In this document: positions 8,157-16,331 of the stretch, piece after piece
How the letters are laid out: every line of letters starts with the position of its first letter
How positions within the stretch are numbered: the stretch's first letter is position 1
NCBI RefSeq assembly: GCF_946480305.1
Contig: NZ_CAMLJQ010000018.1
Span: 1-64,000, forward strand
DNA: 64,000 bases
Direction: 5' to 3'
Origin: an uncultured Caldimonas sp.
GTDB taxonomy: Bacteria > Pseudomonadota > Gammaproteobacteria > Burkholderiales > Burkholderiaceae
The notes under the pieces: generated by a model
The model's input: only the letters and a program-made list of their open reading frames with translations
What the model was told of the DNA's origin: nothing
Database searches by the model: none
Position numbers and translations under genes: made by a program

Positions 8157-9872
8157 ATGAAGATCACCCTCCGCGATTGCCCTCCCCGCGCTGCCTGGGC
8201 GCTGGAGCAGGCCGGCGTGCACCCGCTGCTGGCACGGCTGTATGCCGCGCGCGGCATTGCCACCAAGGACCAGCTCGACGACTCCCTCGCACGGCTGCTC
8301 CCGCCCGAACAGCTCAAAGGCGCCGACGCGGCCGCCCGCTTCCTGGCCGACGCGCTGCAGCAGGGCCGCAGGCTGTGCGTAGTGGCCGACTACGACTGCG
8401 ACGGTGCCACTGCCTGCGCAGTGGCCCTGCGCGGCCTGGCGCTGCTGGGTGCCCGGCCCGGCACGCTGAGCTACGTGGTCCCCGATCGGGCGGTGCACGG
8501 CTACGGGCTCTCGCCCGCCGTCGTCGAGCTGGCCCTGCAGCAACGGCCCGACGTGCTGGTGACGGTCGACAACGGCATTGCCAGCCTGGAAGGCGTGGCC
8601 GCCGCCCGTGCGCGAGGGCTGGACGTGGTCATCACCGACCACCACCTGCCCGCGATGGTGGGCGACCAGGTGGTCCTGCCTGACGCCACCGTGATCGTCA
8701 ACCCCAGCCAGCCCGGCTGCGGCTTCGGCAGCAAGTGCCTCGCCGGGGTGGGCGTGATGTTCTACGTGCTGCTGGCCGTGCGTGCCGAGCTGCGCGCCCG
8801 TGGGGTGTACACGCCGCAGGACCAGCCCCGCCTCGACGCCCTGCTCGACCTCGTCGCGCTCGGCACGGTGGCCGACGTGGTGAAGCTCGATGCCAACAAC
8901 CGCCGCCTCGTCGCGCAGGGCCTGCGTCGCATCCGCAGCGGCAAGATGCACGCGGGCGTGGCCGCGCTGTTTGCCGCCGCACGACGCGAGCCGGCACGCG
9001 CCAGCGCCTTCGACTTCGGCTTTGCGCTCGGGCCGCGCATCAATGCCGCGGGTCGGCTGGCCGACATGACGCTCGGCATCGAGTGCCTGCTGACCGACGA
9101 CCCCCGGCGCGCGGCCGAGCTGGCGCAGACGCTCGACACCATCAATCGCGAGCGCCGCGACGTGGAAGCCGGCATGCGCGAGCAGGCCGAAGCCACGCTC
9201 GCGATGCTGATGCCGGAGGGCGACCCGCCGCCGGCGCTGGCGATCTTCGATGCAGCGTTCCATGAGGGCGTGGTCGGCATCGTCGCCTCGCGGCTGAAAG
9301 ACAAGCTGCACCGCCCGACCTTCGTGTTCGCGCTCGGGCAGGACGGGCTGCTGAAGGGCTCCGGCCGCTCCATCCCCGGTTTTCATCTGCGCGATGCGCT
9401 CGATCTCGTCAGCAAGCGCCACCCGGGTGTGCTGAAGAAGTTCGGCGGCCATGCGATGGCAGCCGGCTGCACGCTCGGCGAAGGCGACTTCGAGACCTTC
9501 GAGCGCGCCTTCCAGCAGGTCGCGCACGAATGGCTGGAACCCGAGCTGCTCGCCCGCACGCTCGCCACCGACGGGCCGCTCGATCCGCAATGGTTCGCGC
9601 CCGAGGTCGTGCAGGTGATCGAGCGCGAGGTCTGGGGCCAGGCGTTCGAGGCCCCGGTGTTCAGCGACGAGGTCGAAATCGTCTCGCAACGTGTCGTCGG
9701 CGAGCGCCACCTGAAGCTCACGGTGCGCCACCACGGCACCTTGCGCGACGCAATCTGGTTCGGCCACAGCGAACCGCTGCCCCAGCGCACCCTGCTGGCC
9801 TACCGCTTGTCGCTCGACGAGTTCAACGGCGCGCAGCGCGTGCAGATGGTCGTGGAGGCGGCTGCCGGTTGA
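8157..9872 (+). CDS. recJ: Single-stranded-DNA-specific exonuclease RecJ
   Basis: 5'-3' single-strand exonuclease of recombination and mismatch repair, 571 residues, a normal length. DHH motifs are complete: VVADYDCDGATA near residues 76-87, VTVDNGIAS near 136, ITDHHLP near 160. The DHHA1 domain carries GVVGIVASRLK and FGGHAMAAG, followed by the OB-fold C-terminus. The ATG at 8157 lies 2 nt after the upstream stop. Confidence 0.96.
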   Translation: MKITLRDCPPRAAWALEQAGVHPLLARLYAARGIATKDQLDDSLARLLPPEQLKGADAAARFLADALQQGRRLCVVADYDCDGATACAVALRGLALLGARPGTLSYVVPDRAVHGYGLSPAVVELALQQRPDVLVTVDNGIASLEGVAAARARGLDVVITDHHLPAMVGDQVVLPDATVIVNPSQPGCGFGSKCLAGVGVMFYVLLAVRAELRARGVYTPQDQPRLDALLDLVALGTVADVVKLDANNRRLVAQGLRRIRSGKMHAGVAALFAAARREPARASAFDFGFALGPRINAAGRLADMTLGIECLLTDDPRRAAELAQTLDTINRERRDVEAGMREQAEATLAMLMPEGDPPPALAIFDAAFHEGVVGIVASRLKDKLHRPTFVFALGQDGLLKGSGRSIPGFHLRDALDLVSKRHPGVLKKFGGHAMAAGCTLGEGDFETFERAFQQVAHEWLEPELLARTLATDGPLDPQWFAPEVVQVIEREVWGQAFEAPVFSDEVEIVSQRVVGERHLKLTVRHHGTLRDAIWFGHSEPLPQRTLLAYRLSLDEFNGAQRVQMVVEAAAG

Positions 9873-9996
9873 GGCACGCCACCTTGAAAGTACAAGGCCG
9901 GAACATTTGCATTCTGTAGCGCACGGGGCGTGACCACGCCCGTAGCCTGCGGGGCTCGTCCACAACGCGCAGCGGCACCTTCCGCTGCCGCCTTGC

Positions 9997-11217
9997 ATGT
10001 ACCGCCATCGTCCCCAGGCCGCTGCTGGCGCCTGCCCGTCGTCTTTCTCCCGGCGCAGTGCCCTGCGCCGGCTCGCCGGCTGCGCCTGCACCATCGCTGC
10101 GCCGGCGCCGGCCCTGCTAGGCTGCGCCCACCTCGCGCCGCCCGGGCCGCCGCGTCCGGTGCCCTTCGCCACCGGGCTCGAATTGCCCTGGGGCATCGGC
10201 TTCCTGCCCGACGGGCGGCTGCTGGCGACCGAACGGCCGGGGCGCCTGCGCGTCATCTCCCCACGGGGCGAGATCTCCCCTGCCCCGGTTGCCCGGGTTC
10301 CCCAGGTGGACCACCGAGACCACGGCGGCCTGATGGACGTGGTCGTCGATCGCGAGTTCGGGCACAACCGCTACGTCTACGTGAGCTATCTCGAGGCGGG
10401 AACGGGTGCCGAGACCCGGCGCACCGGCCTCGCCATCGCCCGCGGTCGGCTCGACGCCGGTGCCACGGCACTCACCGACGTGGAAGTCATCTTCCGCCAG
10501 ACGCCGAAAACCGAGAGCGGCGAAAACCTGGGGGGCCGCATGGCGCAGGCGGTCGACGGCACGCTGTTCATGACGATCGGCGACAAACGCGAAGACGCCG
10601 AACGCGTGAAGGCGCAGGACCTCGGCAGCCACCATGGCAAGGTGATCCGCATCCGCACCGACGGCAGCGTCCCGGTCGGCAACCCGTTCGTGACAACGCC
10701 CGGCGCGCGGCCGGAGGTGTGGAGCTACGGGCACCGCAACCCGCAGGGCATCTTCGTGCATGCCGAATCGGGCGAGGTATGGACCTGCGAGCACGGGCCC
10801 TTCGGTGGCGACGAGGTCAACATCACGCGGCCCGGTCGCAACTATGGCTGGCCCATCATCAGCCACGGCTGCGAATACGACTCGTGCGCACGCATCGGTG
10901 AAGGCGGCGCGAAGGACGGCATGGAGCAGCCGCTCACCTACTGGGTGCCGCACTCGATCGCACCCAGCAACTGCATGATCTACAGCGGCGCGCGCTACCC
11001 GGCGTGGCGGGGCAACCTGTTCGTCGGTGCGTTGGCGGGCACGGCGTTGTGGCGCGTGCAGCTGAAAGGCAGCGCGACCGCGCCGGCAGTGGTGTCGCGC
11101 GAGCCGCTCTTCAAGGAACTGGGGCAGCGCATGCGCGACGTGCGCGAAGGCCCGGACGGGCACATCTACCTGCTCACTGACGGTGCCCCGGCGAGCGTGC
11201 TGCGGTTGCAGTCGTAG
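9997..11217 (+). CDS. PQQ-type glucose/sorbosone dehydrogenase-like protein (copy 1)
   Basis: 406-residue six-bladed beta-propeller of the soluble aldose/sorbosone dehydrogenase family (YliI-like). Family segments are LPWGIGFLPDGRLLATERPGRLR, here abbreviated to LPWGIGFLPDGRLLATE, plus VWSYGHRNPQG, EHGPFGGDEVN and NYGWPIISHG. The N-terminus has RRSALRRLAG before a hydrophobic stretch and two lipobox-like cysteines (LAGC, LLGC), so export, perhaps by Tat and as a lipoprotein, is likely. The substrate is unknown. A second, shorter paralogue lies at 11951. Confidence 0.82.
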   Translation: MYRHRPQAAAGACPSSFSRRSALRRLAGCACTIAAPAPALLGCAHLAPPGPPRPVPFATGLELPWGIGFLPDGRLLATERPGRLRVISPRGEISPAPVARVPQVDHRDHGGLMDVVVDREFGHNRYVYVSYLEAGTGAETRRTGLAIARGRLDAGATALTDVEVIFRQTPKTESGENLGGRMAQAVDGTLFMTIGDKREDAERVKAQDLGSHHGKVIRIRTDGSVPVGNPFVTTPGARPEVWSYGHRNPQGIFVHAESGEVWTCEHGPFGGDEVNITRPGRNYGWPIISHGCEYDSCARIGEGGAKDGMEQPLTYWVPHSIAPSNCMIYSGARYPAWRGNLFVGALAGTALWRVQLKGSATAPAVVSREPLFKELGQRMRDVREGPDGHIYLLTDGAPASVLRLQS

Positions 11218-11246
11218 GCGGCATGCGGCCCTGACCGGACGCGTCG

Positions 11247-11343
11247 TCAGCGCGAAGCGGGGCGGTACAGCACGTCGGAGCGCAGCACGTACTTCGTGCC
11301 CGACAGCGCCGGTGCGCCTTCGTGCCAGGAACGGGGCTCAGGC
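11247..11343 (-). pseudogene. C-terminal remnant of a 2OG-Fe(II) oxygenase
   Basis: In the minus-strand frame ending at 11247, about 31 codons read SWHEGAPALSGTKYVLRSDV then LYRPASR and stop. This matches the C-terminal Fe/2-oxoglutarate-binding end of prolyl-4-hydroxylase-like oxygenases (HEG...GTKY.LR.DV.Y), including the iron-ligand His and the 2OG-binding Arg. No start or jelly-roll core precedes it; the upstream side runs directly into the yiaA-type gene. I infer a deletion scar. Confidence 0.55.
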
Positions 11344-11784
11344 CACCGGTGTGGTGTCGCGCTCCTGCGCCGGCGCCGGCTCGTCCTTGTACATGGCGAG
11401 GTCGCGCACGTTCTTCTGCACCGCCACTGCGGCGAAAAGGCTGAGCAGGTAGGCCATCGCGTAGAAGCCCTTTTCGGGCGACGTGAGGGTGGCGTTCCAC
11501 AGTCCGACCACGAGCAGCAGCAGCGACAGACCGAGCGACGTCCAGCACAGTCCGAAGTAGATGCCCGTGACGGGGATGCCCTCGAGCCGGTCGCGCACCG
11601 ATTTCTGCAGCGACACCGCCGCGAACAGCCCGTACATCAGCAAGGTGAAGTAGTAGCCCTTCTCGTTGAGCTGCATCTCGGAGTTCCACAGTCCGACGAG
11701 GTAGGTCAACGCCCCCACCAGCATGGCCACCCACGATGCGGCCACGAAGGCGCCAGTCGGCTTGTGCACTTGTATCGTTTTCAT
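11338..11784 (-). CDS. YiaA/YiaB-family inner-membrane protein
   Basis: 148 residues with four membrane segments arranged as two repeats of the YiaAB two-helix unit. Compare [20 protein letters not shown] with [20 protein letters not shown], each followed by an AV.(L/V)QK.VRD motif ([22 protein letters not shown]). The function of the family is unknown. It lies divergently from the second dehydrogenase-like gene. Confidence 0.85.
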   Translation of the reverse strand: MKTIQVHKPTGAFVAASWVAMLVGALTYLVGLWNSEMQLNEKGYYFTLLMYGLFAAVSLQKSVRDRLEGIPVTGIYFGLCWTSLGLSLLLLVVGLWNATLTSPEKGFYAMAYLLSLFAAVAVQKNVRDLAMYKDEPAPAQERDTTPVA

Positions 11785-11950
11785 CGGCTACCCCTCTCCT
11801 CGGTCGTGATGTGCGGCGATTCTAGGGGCGAGGGCCGCGTGACCGGTACCCACTGAACGAGTGCCGGCGACGTGGAGAAGCGACGTGGCCGCGAGGCTGG
11901 AGCCGCGCTCGACTTAGACTGCGGCCGTTTGAAGTCCAGGAGTGCCGCCG

Positions 11951-13048
11951 ATGATCTCCCGCCGCATGCTGATGTCCTTGCCGATGCTGCTGCCGCTGGC
12001 CGGCACCGTGCAGGCCCAGTCGCTTCGCCCGGTCGTCATTGCCAAGGGCCTGCAGCACCCGTGGGGCCTGGCCTTCCTGCCCGACGGCCGCATGCTGGTC
12101 ACCGAACGCCCGGGCCGGCTGCGCATCGTGTCGCCGCAGGGCGCGGTCGGCGAGCCGGTGCAAGGCGTGCCGGCCGTCGACGCGCGTGGCCAGGGCGGCT
12201 TGCTCGACGTCGCGATCGACCCGAAGTTCGCCCAGACGCCCTGGGTCTACCTCAGCTACGCCGAGGCTGGCGACGGGGGCAACGGCACCGCGGTGGCGCG
12301 GGGCCGGCTGCAAGGCAACCGGCTGGTGGACGTGGCGGTGATCTTTCGGCAGCGGCCCAAGCACGACGGCACGGCCCACTTCGGTTCGCGGCTGGTGTTC
12401 GACCGCAGCGGCAGGCTCTTCGTGACGATGGGCGACCGCTTCTCCCGCCGCGACGAGGCGCAGTCGCTGTCGTCGCACATCGGCAAGGTCGTGCGTATCG
12501 AGCCGGACGGAGGCATTCCGGCTGACAACCCTTTCGTCGGCCGTCAGTCGGCCCTCCCCGAGATCTGGAGCTACGGCCACCGCAACGTGCAGGGCGCCGC
12601 GCTGCACCCGCAGACCGGCGAGCTGTGGACGCACGAGCACGGGCCGCAGGGCGGCGACGAGGTCAACGTGGCGGAAGCGGGCAAGAACTACGGCTGGCCG
12701 GTGATCACCTACGGCCGCGAATACGGCACCGGCTTCAAGATCGGCGAAGGCACCGAAAAGGCCGGCATGGAACAGCCGCTGGTGTACTGGGTGCCCTCCA
12801 TCGCGCCCAGCGGCATGGCCTTCCTGACCAGCGACCGCTACCCCGGCTGGCAGGGCAACCTGTTCGTCGGCACGCTGCGCGCCCAGGTGCTCGTGCGCAT
12901 GGAGCTCGACGGACGCAGGATCGTTCGGCAGGAACGCCTGCTGTCCACGCTGAGCGAACGCATCCGCGACGTGCGGCAGGGCCCGGACGGCTGGTTGTAC
13001 GTGCTCACCGACAACGAGGACGGCAAGGTGCTGAGACTGGTGCGGTAA
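11951..13048 (+). CDS. PQQ-type glucose/sorbosone dehydrogenase-like protein (copy 2)
   Basis: 365-residue secreted beta-propeller paralogous to the protein at 9997: LQHPWGLAFLPDGRMLVTE, QGGLLDVAIDPKF, IWSYGHRNVQG, EHGPQGGDEVN and KNYGWPVITYG. A classical signal peptide ends near GTVQAQS. ATG at 11951 is chosen over a GTG at 11942 because AGGAG lies 8 nt upstream of the ATG and would overlap the GTG. The two copies flank the YiaA-type gene and the oxygenase remnant. Substrate unknown. Confidence 0.85.
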   Translation: MISRRMLMSLPMLLPLAGTVQAQSLRPVVIAKGLQHPWGLAFLPDGRMLVTERPGRLRIVSPQGAVGEPVQGVPAVDARGQGGLLDVAIDPKFAQTPWVYLSYAEAGDGGNGTAVARGRLQGNRLVDVAVIFRQRPKHDGTAHFGSRLVFDRSGRLFVTMGDRFSRRDEAQSLSSHIGKVVRIEPDGGIPADNPFVGRQSALPEIWSYGHRNVQGAALHPQTGELWTHEHGPQGGDEVNVAEAGKNYGWPVITYGREYGTGFKIGEGTEKAGMEQPLVYWVPSIAPSGMAFLTSDRYPGWQGNLFVGTLRAQVLVRMELDGRRIVRQERLLSTLSERIRDVRQGPDGWLYVLTDNEDGKVLRLVR

Positions 13049-13126
13049 TTCGCGCAAGCGGCGATTCCTGCACGGCAGCCGGTCCACGGGCTTGTCCCTG
13101 CACAAGCCTCGGCGCGACCCGCTGCC

Positions 13127-13132
13127 TACAAT
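13127..13132 (+). promoter_or_regulatory. Candidate -10 element for the PHP gene
   Basis: TACAAT ends 7 nt before the GTG start at 13140, with no Shine-Dalgarno between. A 7-bp hairpin (GGCTTGT/ACAAGCC, 13089-13108) lies just upstream. Consistent with a leaderless transcript. Confidence 0.4.
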
Positions 13133-13139
13133 CTCACAC

Positions 13140-14000
13140 GTGAACATTCTCAATGCCGACCTGCACTGCCATTCCTGCATTTCCGACGGCACGTTGCCGC
13201 CGGAGGAACTGGCGGCACGCGCCAAGGCCAATGGCGTCGAACTCTGGGCGCTGACCGACCACGACGAGATCGGCGGGCAGCACCGCGCGCGCGAAGCCGC
13301 CGAAGCGATCGGCCTGCCCTACCTCACCGGCACCGAAATCTCCGTGACCTTTGCAGGCGAGACGGTGCACATCGTCGGCCTGGGCTTCGACCCGGGCGAC
13401 GCCCAACTCGTCGAGGGCCTGCGCCGCACGCGCGGGGGCCGCGAGCTGCGCGCACGCGAGATGGCCGCCGGGCTCGAACGCGTGGGCATCGTCGGCGCCT
13501 ATGAAGGCGCGTTGAAGTACGTGGGCAACCCGGATCTGATCTCGCGCACGCACTTCGCACGCTACCTCGTGGAAGTGGGTGCCTGCCGCGACACGCAGGA
13601 GGTGTTCCGCAAGTACCTCACGACCGGCAAGCCGGGATATGTGGCGCACCGCTGGGCTGCGCTCGGTGACGCGGTGCGCTGGATCACCGAAGCCGGCGGC
13701 GTTGCCGTGATCGCCCACCCGGGGCGATACAAGTTCACCGCCAATGAAGAGTTCGCGCTGTTCTCGGAGTTCAAGGAGCACGGGGGCCGCGGCGTCGAGG
13801 TGGTGACGGGCAGCCACAGCAGCCAGGACTTCGTGAAATACGCCGACATGGCACGCGAGTTCGGCCTGCTGGCCTCGCGCGGCTCCGACTTCCATTCCCC
13901 CGCTGAAAGCCACACCGACCTCGGCACGCTGCCGCTCCTTGGCCCCGAGCTCTCGCCGGTGTGGCTGGCGCTCGAGGAACGCATCCATCGCACGGCGTGA
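13140..14000 (+). CDS. PHP-domain phosphoesterase, RNase AM (YciV)-like
   Basis: 286-residue PHP-fold metal phosphoesterase. Metal-binding motifs are NADLHCHSCISDGTL at the N-terminus, LWALTDHDEIGG, VIAHPGRY and a terminal LASRGSDFHSP. E. coli YciV (RNase AM) is a 5'-3' exonuclease on short oligonucleotides and structured RNA. Start: GTG at 13140, directly before the DLHCH motif; an upstream TTG at 13092 would add unrelated residues. The following YciO/Sua5-type gene mirrors the E. coli yciV-yciO pairing. Confidence 0.88.
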   Translation: MNILNADLHCHSCISDGTLPPEELAARAKANGVELWALTDHDEIGGQHRAREAAEAIGLPYLTGTEISVTFAGETVHIVGLGFDPGDAQLVEGLRRTRGGRELRAREMAAGLERVGIVGAYEGALKYVGNPDLISRTHFARYLVEVGACRDTQEVFRKYLTTGKPGYVAHRWAALGDAVRWITEAGGVAVIAHPGRYKFTANEEFALFSEFKEHGGRGVEVVTGSHSSQDFVKYADMAREFGLLASRGSDFHSPAESHTDLGTLPLLGPELSPVWLALEERIHRTA

Positions 14001-14059
14001 GCACGCCGCTGCTCCCTGTCGCCAGTGCAGGCAGCCGGGGGGCCGCCTCGCGTGAGGGG

Positions 14060-14065
14060 CACAAT
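14060..14065 (+). promoter_or_regulatory. Candidate -10 element for the YciO/Sua5 gene
   Basis: CACAAT ends 6 nt before the ATG at 14072; no ribosome site lies between. Weak match, reported because it repeats the spacing seen at four other starts in this window. Confidence 0.3.
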
Positions 14066-14071
14066 CGCGCG

Positions 14072-14698
14072 ATGGCCCAATACTTCGAAGTCCACCCCGA
14101 GAATCCGCAGCAGCGCCTGTTGAAGCAGGCTGCGCAGATCCTGCATGCGGGCGGCATTGCCGCCATCCCCACCGATTCGAGCTATGCCTTCGTGTGCCGG
14201 CTCGACGACAAGAACGCCGCCGAGAACCTGCGCAAGCTGCGCAACGTCGACGACAAGCACCACCTCACACTGCTGTGCCGCGACCTGTCTGAGCTGGCGA
14301 GTTACGCCAAGGTCGACAACCGGCAGTACCGCCTGCTGAAGCTCGGCACGCCGGGGCCGTACACCTTCCTGCTCGAAGCGACGAAAGAGGTACCGCGACG
14401 CGTGTCGCACCCGTCACGTCGCACGGTCGGCCTGCGTGTACCGCAGCACCAGGTGACGCAGGAGCTGCTGGCGCTGTTCGGCGAGCCCTTGCTGGCGACC
14501 ACGCTGATCCCCCCCGGAGAAACCGATCCGGTGAACGACCCGCACGAGATCCGCGAGCGTTTCGAGAAGCAGATCCAGGCCGTGGTGGATGCCGGTGCCT
14601 GTGCGATGGAGCCGACCACCGTGGTCGACCTGACGGACGACGAGCCGCGCGTCGTGCGCGTGGGGCGGGGCCCGCTGGAGGCGCTCGGCCTGGCCTGA
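14072..14698 (+). CDS. YciO/Sua5 (threonylcarbamoyl-AMP synthase) family protein
   Basis: 208-residue YrdC-fold protein of the Sua5/YciO family, which binds ATP and RNA; TsaC/Sua5 members make threonylcarbamoyl-AMP for tRNA t6A, while YciO is a poorly understood relative. Motifs: GGIAAIPTDSSYAFVC, KHHLTLLCRDLSELASYAKV, GPYTFLLEATKEVPRR and the terminal PTTVVDLTDDEPRVVRVGRG. The context after a PHP gene favours the YciO branch. Confidence 0.85.
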   Translation: MAQYFEVHPENPQQRLLKQAAQILHAGGIAAIPTDSSYAFVCRLDDKNAAENLRKLRNVDDKHHLTLLCRDLSELASYAKVDNRQYRLLKLGTPGPYTFLLEATKEVPRRVSHPSRRTVGLRVPQHQVTQELLALFGEPLLATTLIPPGETDPVNDPHEIRERFEKQIQAVVDAGACAMEPTTVVDLTDDEPRVVRVGRGPLEALGLA

Positions 14699-14705
14699 GA
14701 CGCCG

Positions 14706-15062
14706 TCAGCGCGCCAGGGCCTGGGCAACGCGCTCGGGTTGGAAGCCCACCTGCCGCTGCCCCTTCACCAGGAGCGTCGGCACGCCCGGGGCGGCGAGCT
14801 TTTCATAGGCAGCGAGGCACGCTGCATCGACCGTGGTGTTGCACTCGGTGTAGGCCACGCGGTGCTCGCCGAACCATTTGCGCGCCTGCGCGCAGTAAGG
14901 GCAGTCGGACGTGGTGAACATGACGATGTCGCCCGGCCGGGCCGCCTCGGCGGCCTGCTGGCCGAGCCCGCGCTCGTGCCACGTTCCCGCCAGTTGCGAG
15001 GCCGCGAGCACGGCCGCAGCCGTGGCCCCGAGGCCCAGCAGGCTGCGCACGGACGTCTTCAC
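14706..15062 (-). CDS. Exported glutaredoxin-like thiol protein
   Basis: 118 residues: an N-terminal hydrophobic signal or anchor (SLLGLGATAAAVLAASQLAG) then a glutaredoxin fold with CPYC active site in FTTSDCPYCAQARKWF, and a conserved cis-proline segment GVPTLLV. Probably a periplasmic thiol-disulfide protein. It ends 7 nt from the convergent YciO/Sua5-type stop. Confidence 0.8.
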   Translation of the reverse strand: MKTSVRSLLGLGATAAAVLAASQLAGTWHERGLGQQAAEAARPGDIVMFTTSDCPYCAQARKWFGEHRVAYTECNTTVDAACLAAYEKLAAPGVPTLLVKGQRQVGFQPERVAQALAR

Positions 15063-15074
15063 GGTCGGGGCCTT

Positions 15075-15419
15075 TCAGACCGCCGCGGTGACCACCACCT
15101 CGATGCGCCACTCGGGCCGGGCCAGCCTGGCCTGCACGGTGGCGCGCGGCGGCGCGCTGCCCTGCACCACCCATGCATCCCACACCTCGTTCATGCCGGC
15201 AAAGTCGGCCAGGTCGGCCAGGAAGATCTGCGCCATCAGGATGCGGCTCTTGTCGCTGCCCGCCTCGGCGAGCAGCTTGTCGATCATGCCGAGCACCTCC
15301 GCGGTCTGGCCGCGGATGTCCTTCGTGCCGTCTTCGGGCACCTGGCCCGCCAGGTAGACGGTACCGTTGTGCACGGCCATCTCCGACAGCCGGGGCCCGA
15401 CGTGGAAGCGCTGCACCAT
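15075..15419 (-). CDS. RidA/YjgF-family protein
   Basis: 114-residue trimeric RidA-type protein; the family hydrolyses reactive enamine/imine intermediates. Typical features are GTVYLAGQVPED, the ILMAQIFLADLADFAGMNEV helix region and the substrate-binding arginine in APPRATVQARL. ATG at 15419 begins 2 nt after the plsY stop, so it is probably the second gene of a plsY-ridA unit. Confidence 0.9.
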   Translation of the reverse strand: MVQRFHVGPRLSEMAVHNGTVYLAGQVPEDGTKDIRGQTAEVLGMIDKLLAEAGSDKSRILMAQIFLADLADFAGMNEVWDAWVVQGSAPPRATVQARLARPEWRIEVVVTAAV

Positions 15420-15421
15420 GT

Positions 15422-16066
15422 TCAATGTCCTTTCGTGTGAGGTGCCGCCGGCGGAGCGGCCTTCTGGCCGATCTTGCTCTCCTTGCCTTCGAGCAGCTTG
15501 CGGATGTTGGGTGCGTGGCGCCAGATCAGCAGCAGGCTCATCGCAAGGATGGCGCCGAGCACCGGCCCCGCGCCCCAGATCAGCAATTGATAGAACGGCG
15601 CGAACACGGCCGCGGCCAGTGACGCGAGCGACGAGTAGCGAAAGAAGAACGCGATGATCACCCAGGTGGCGAGCGTCGCGAGGCCCAGCCAGGGGTTGAT
15701 GCCGAGCAGCACGCCGGCCGCCGTGGCCACGCCCTTGCCGCCCTGGAAGCGGAAGAACACCGGGAACAGGTGGCCCACGAAGGCAGCCAGACCGACGATC
15801 GCCGCCGCGCCCTCGCCCAGCCCGAAGCGAGGGCCGTAGACCGCTGCCAGCAGCACCGGCAGGTAGCCCTTCAGCGCGTCGAATACCAGCGTCAGCGCCG
15901 CGGCCTTCTTGTTGCCCGAGCGCAGCACGTTGGTGGCCCCCGGGTTCTTGGAGCCATAGGTGCGCGGGTCGTTCAGGCCCATCAGCCGGCTCACGATCAC
16001 GGCAAACGACAGGGAGCCGACGAGGTAGGCGGCCAGCACCGCGACGGCGGCGTTCATGGTGTCCAT
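15422..16066 (-). CDS. plsY: Glycerol-3-phosphate acyltransferase PlsY
   Basis: Inner-membrane enzyme that transfers the acyl group of acyl-phosphate to glycerol-3-phosphate. 214 residues, five or more membrane segments. The three conserved loops are visible: GSLSFAVIVSRLMG, YGSKNPGATNVLRSGNK, and GHLFPVFFRFQGGKGVAT. The start is either 16066 (MDTMNAA) or 16057 (MNAA); neither has a strong ribosome site. The tail after APNIRKLLEGKESKIG is slightly longer than usual. Confidence 0.93.
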   Translation of the reverse strand: MDTMNAAVAVLAAYLVGSLSFAVIVSRLMGLNDPRTYGSKNPGATNVLRSGNKKAAALTLVFDALKGYLPVLLAAVYGPRFGLGEGAAAIVGLAAFVGHLFPVFFRFQGGKGVATAAGVLLGINPWLGLATLATWVIIAFFFRYSSLASLAAAVFAPFYQLLIWGAGPVLGAILAMSLLLIWRHAPNIRKLLEGKESKIGQKAAPPAAPHTKGH

Positions 16067-16168
16067 AGCGGTTGGGAGGTTGGTTCCGAATTTCCTGGAG
16101 CGGGCTGCATTGTGCACGGCGCGCGCGGCCGCGGGCACAGGTGTTCCCCTGCACACCGCGCGCCACAC

Positions 16169-16184
16169 GGGTACACCCGTTGCT
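16169..16184 (+). promoter_or_regulatory. Weak candidate sigma54 promoter
   Basis: GGGTAC-N5-TTGCT with the exact GG-N10-GC spacing of -24/-12 promoters, about 148 nt upstream of the glycine-rich gene. The -24 half is imperfect (TAC for CAC), so it is weaker than the three sites near 19.8-20.5 kb. Confidence 0.25.
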
Positions 16185-16331
16185 CGATTTTGGTGCTGCT
16201 CTGTGCAAGGCACGCAGCGTCCCGGCGCGACAGGCGTCGCCCCAGGGGACCGGCGTCACGGCGGCCGGCAGCGACGGTCGGCATCGCGAGTCGTGTGCGA
16301 ACGCGCCACACCAACATTGAAAGGATTGCAG

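Noticed and set aside
11174..11734. A 186-codon minus-strand frame through the YiaA gene and oxygenase remnant
   Set aside because: It is in a different frame from both; the oxygenase similarity is in the frame ending at 11247, and the membrane protein is in the frame ending at 11338.
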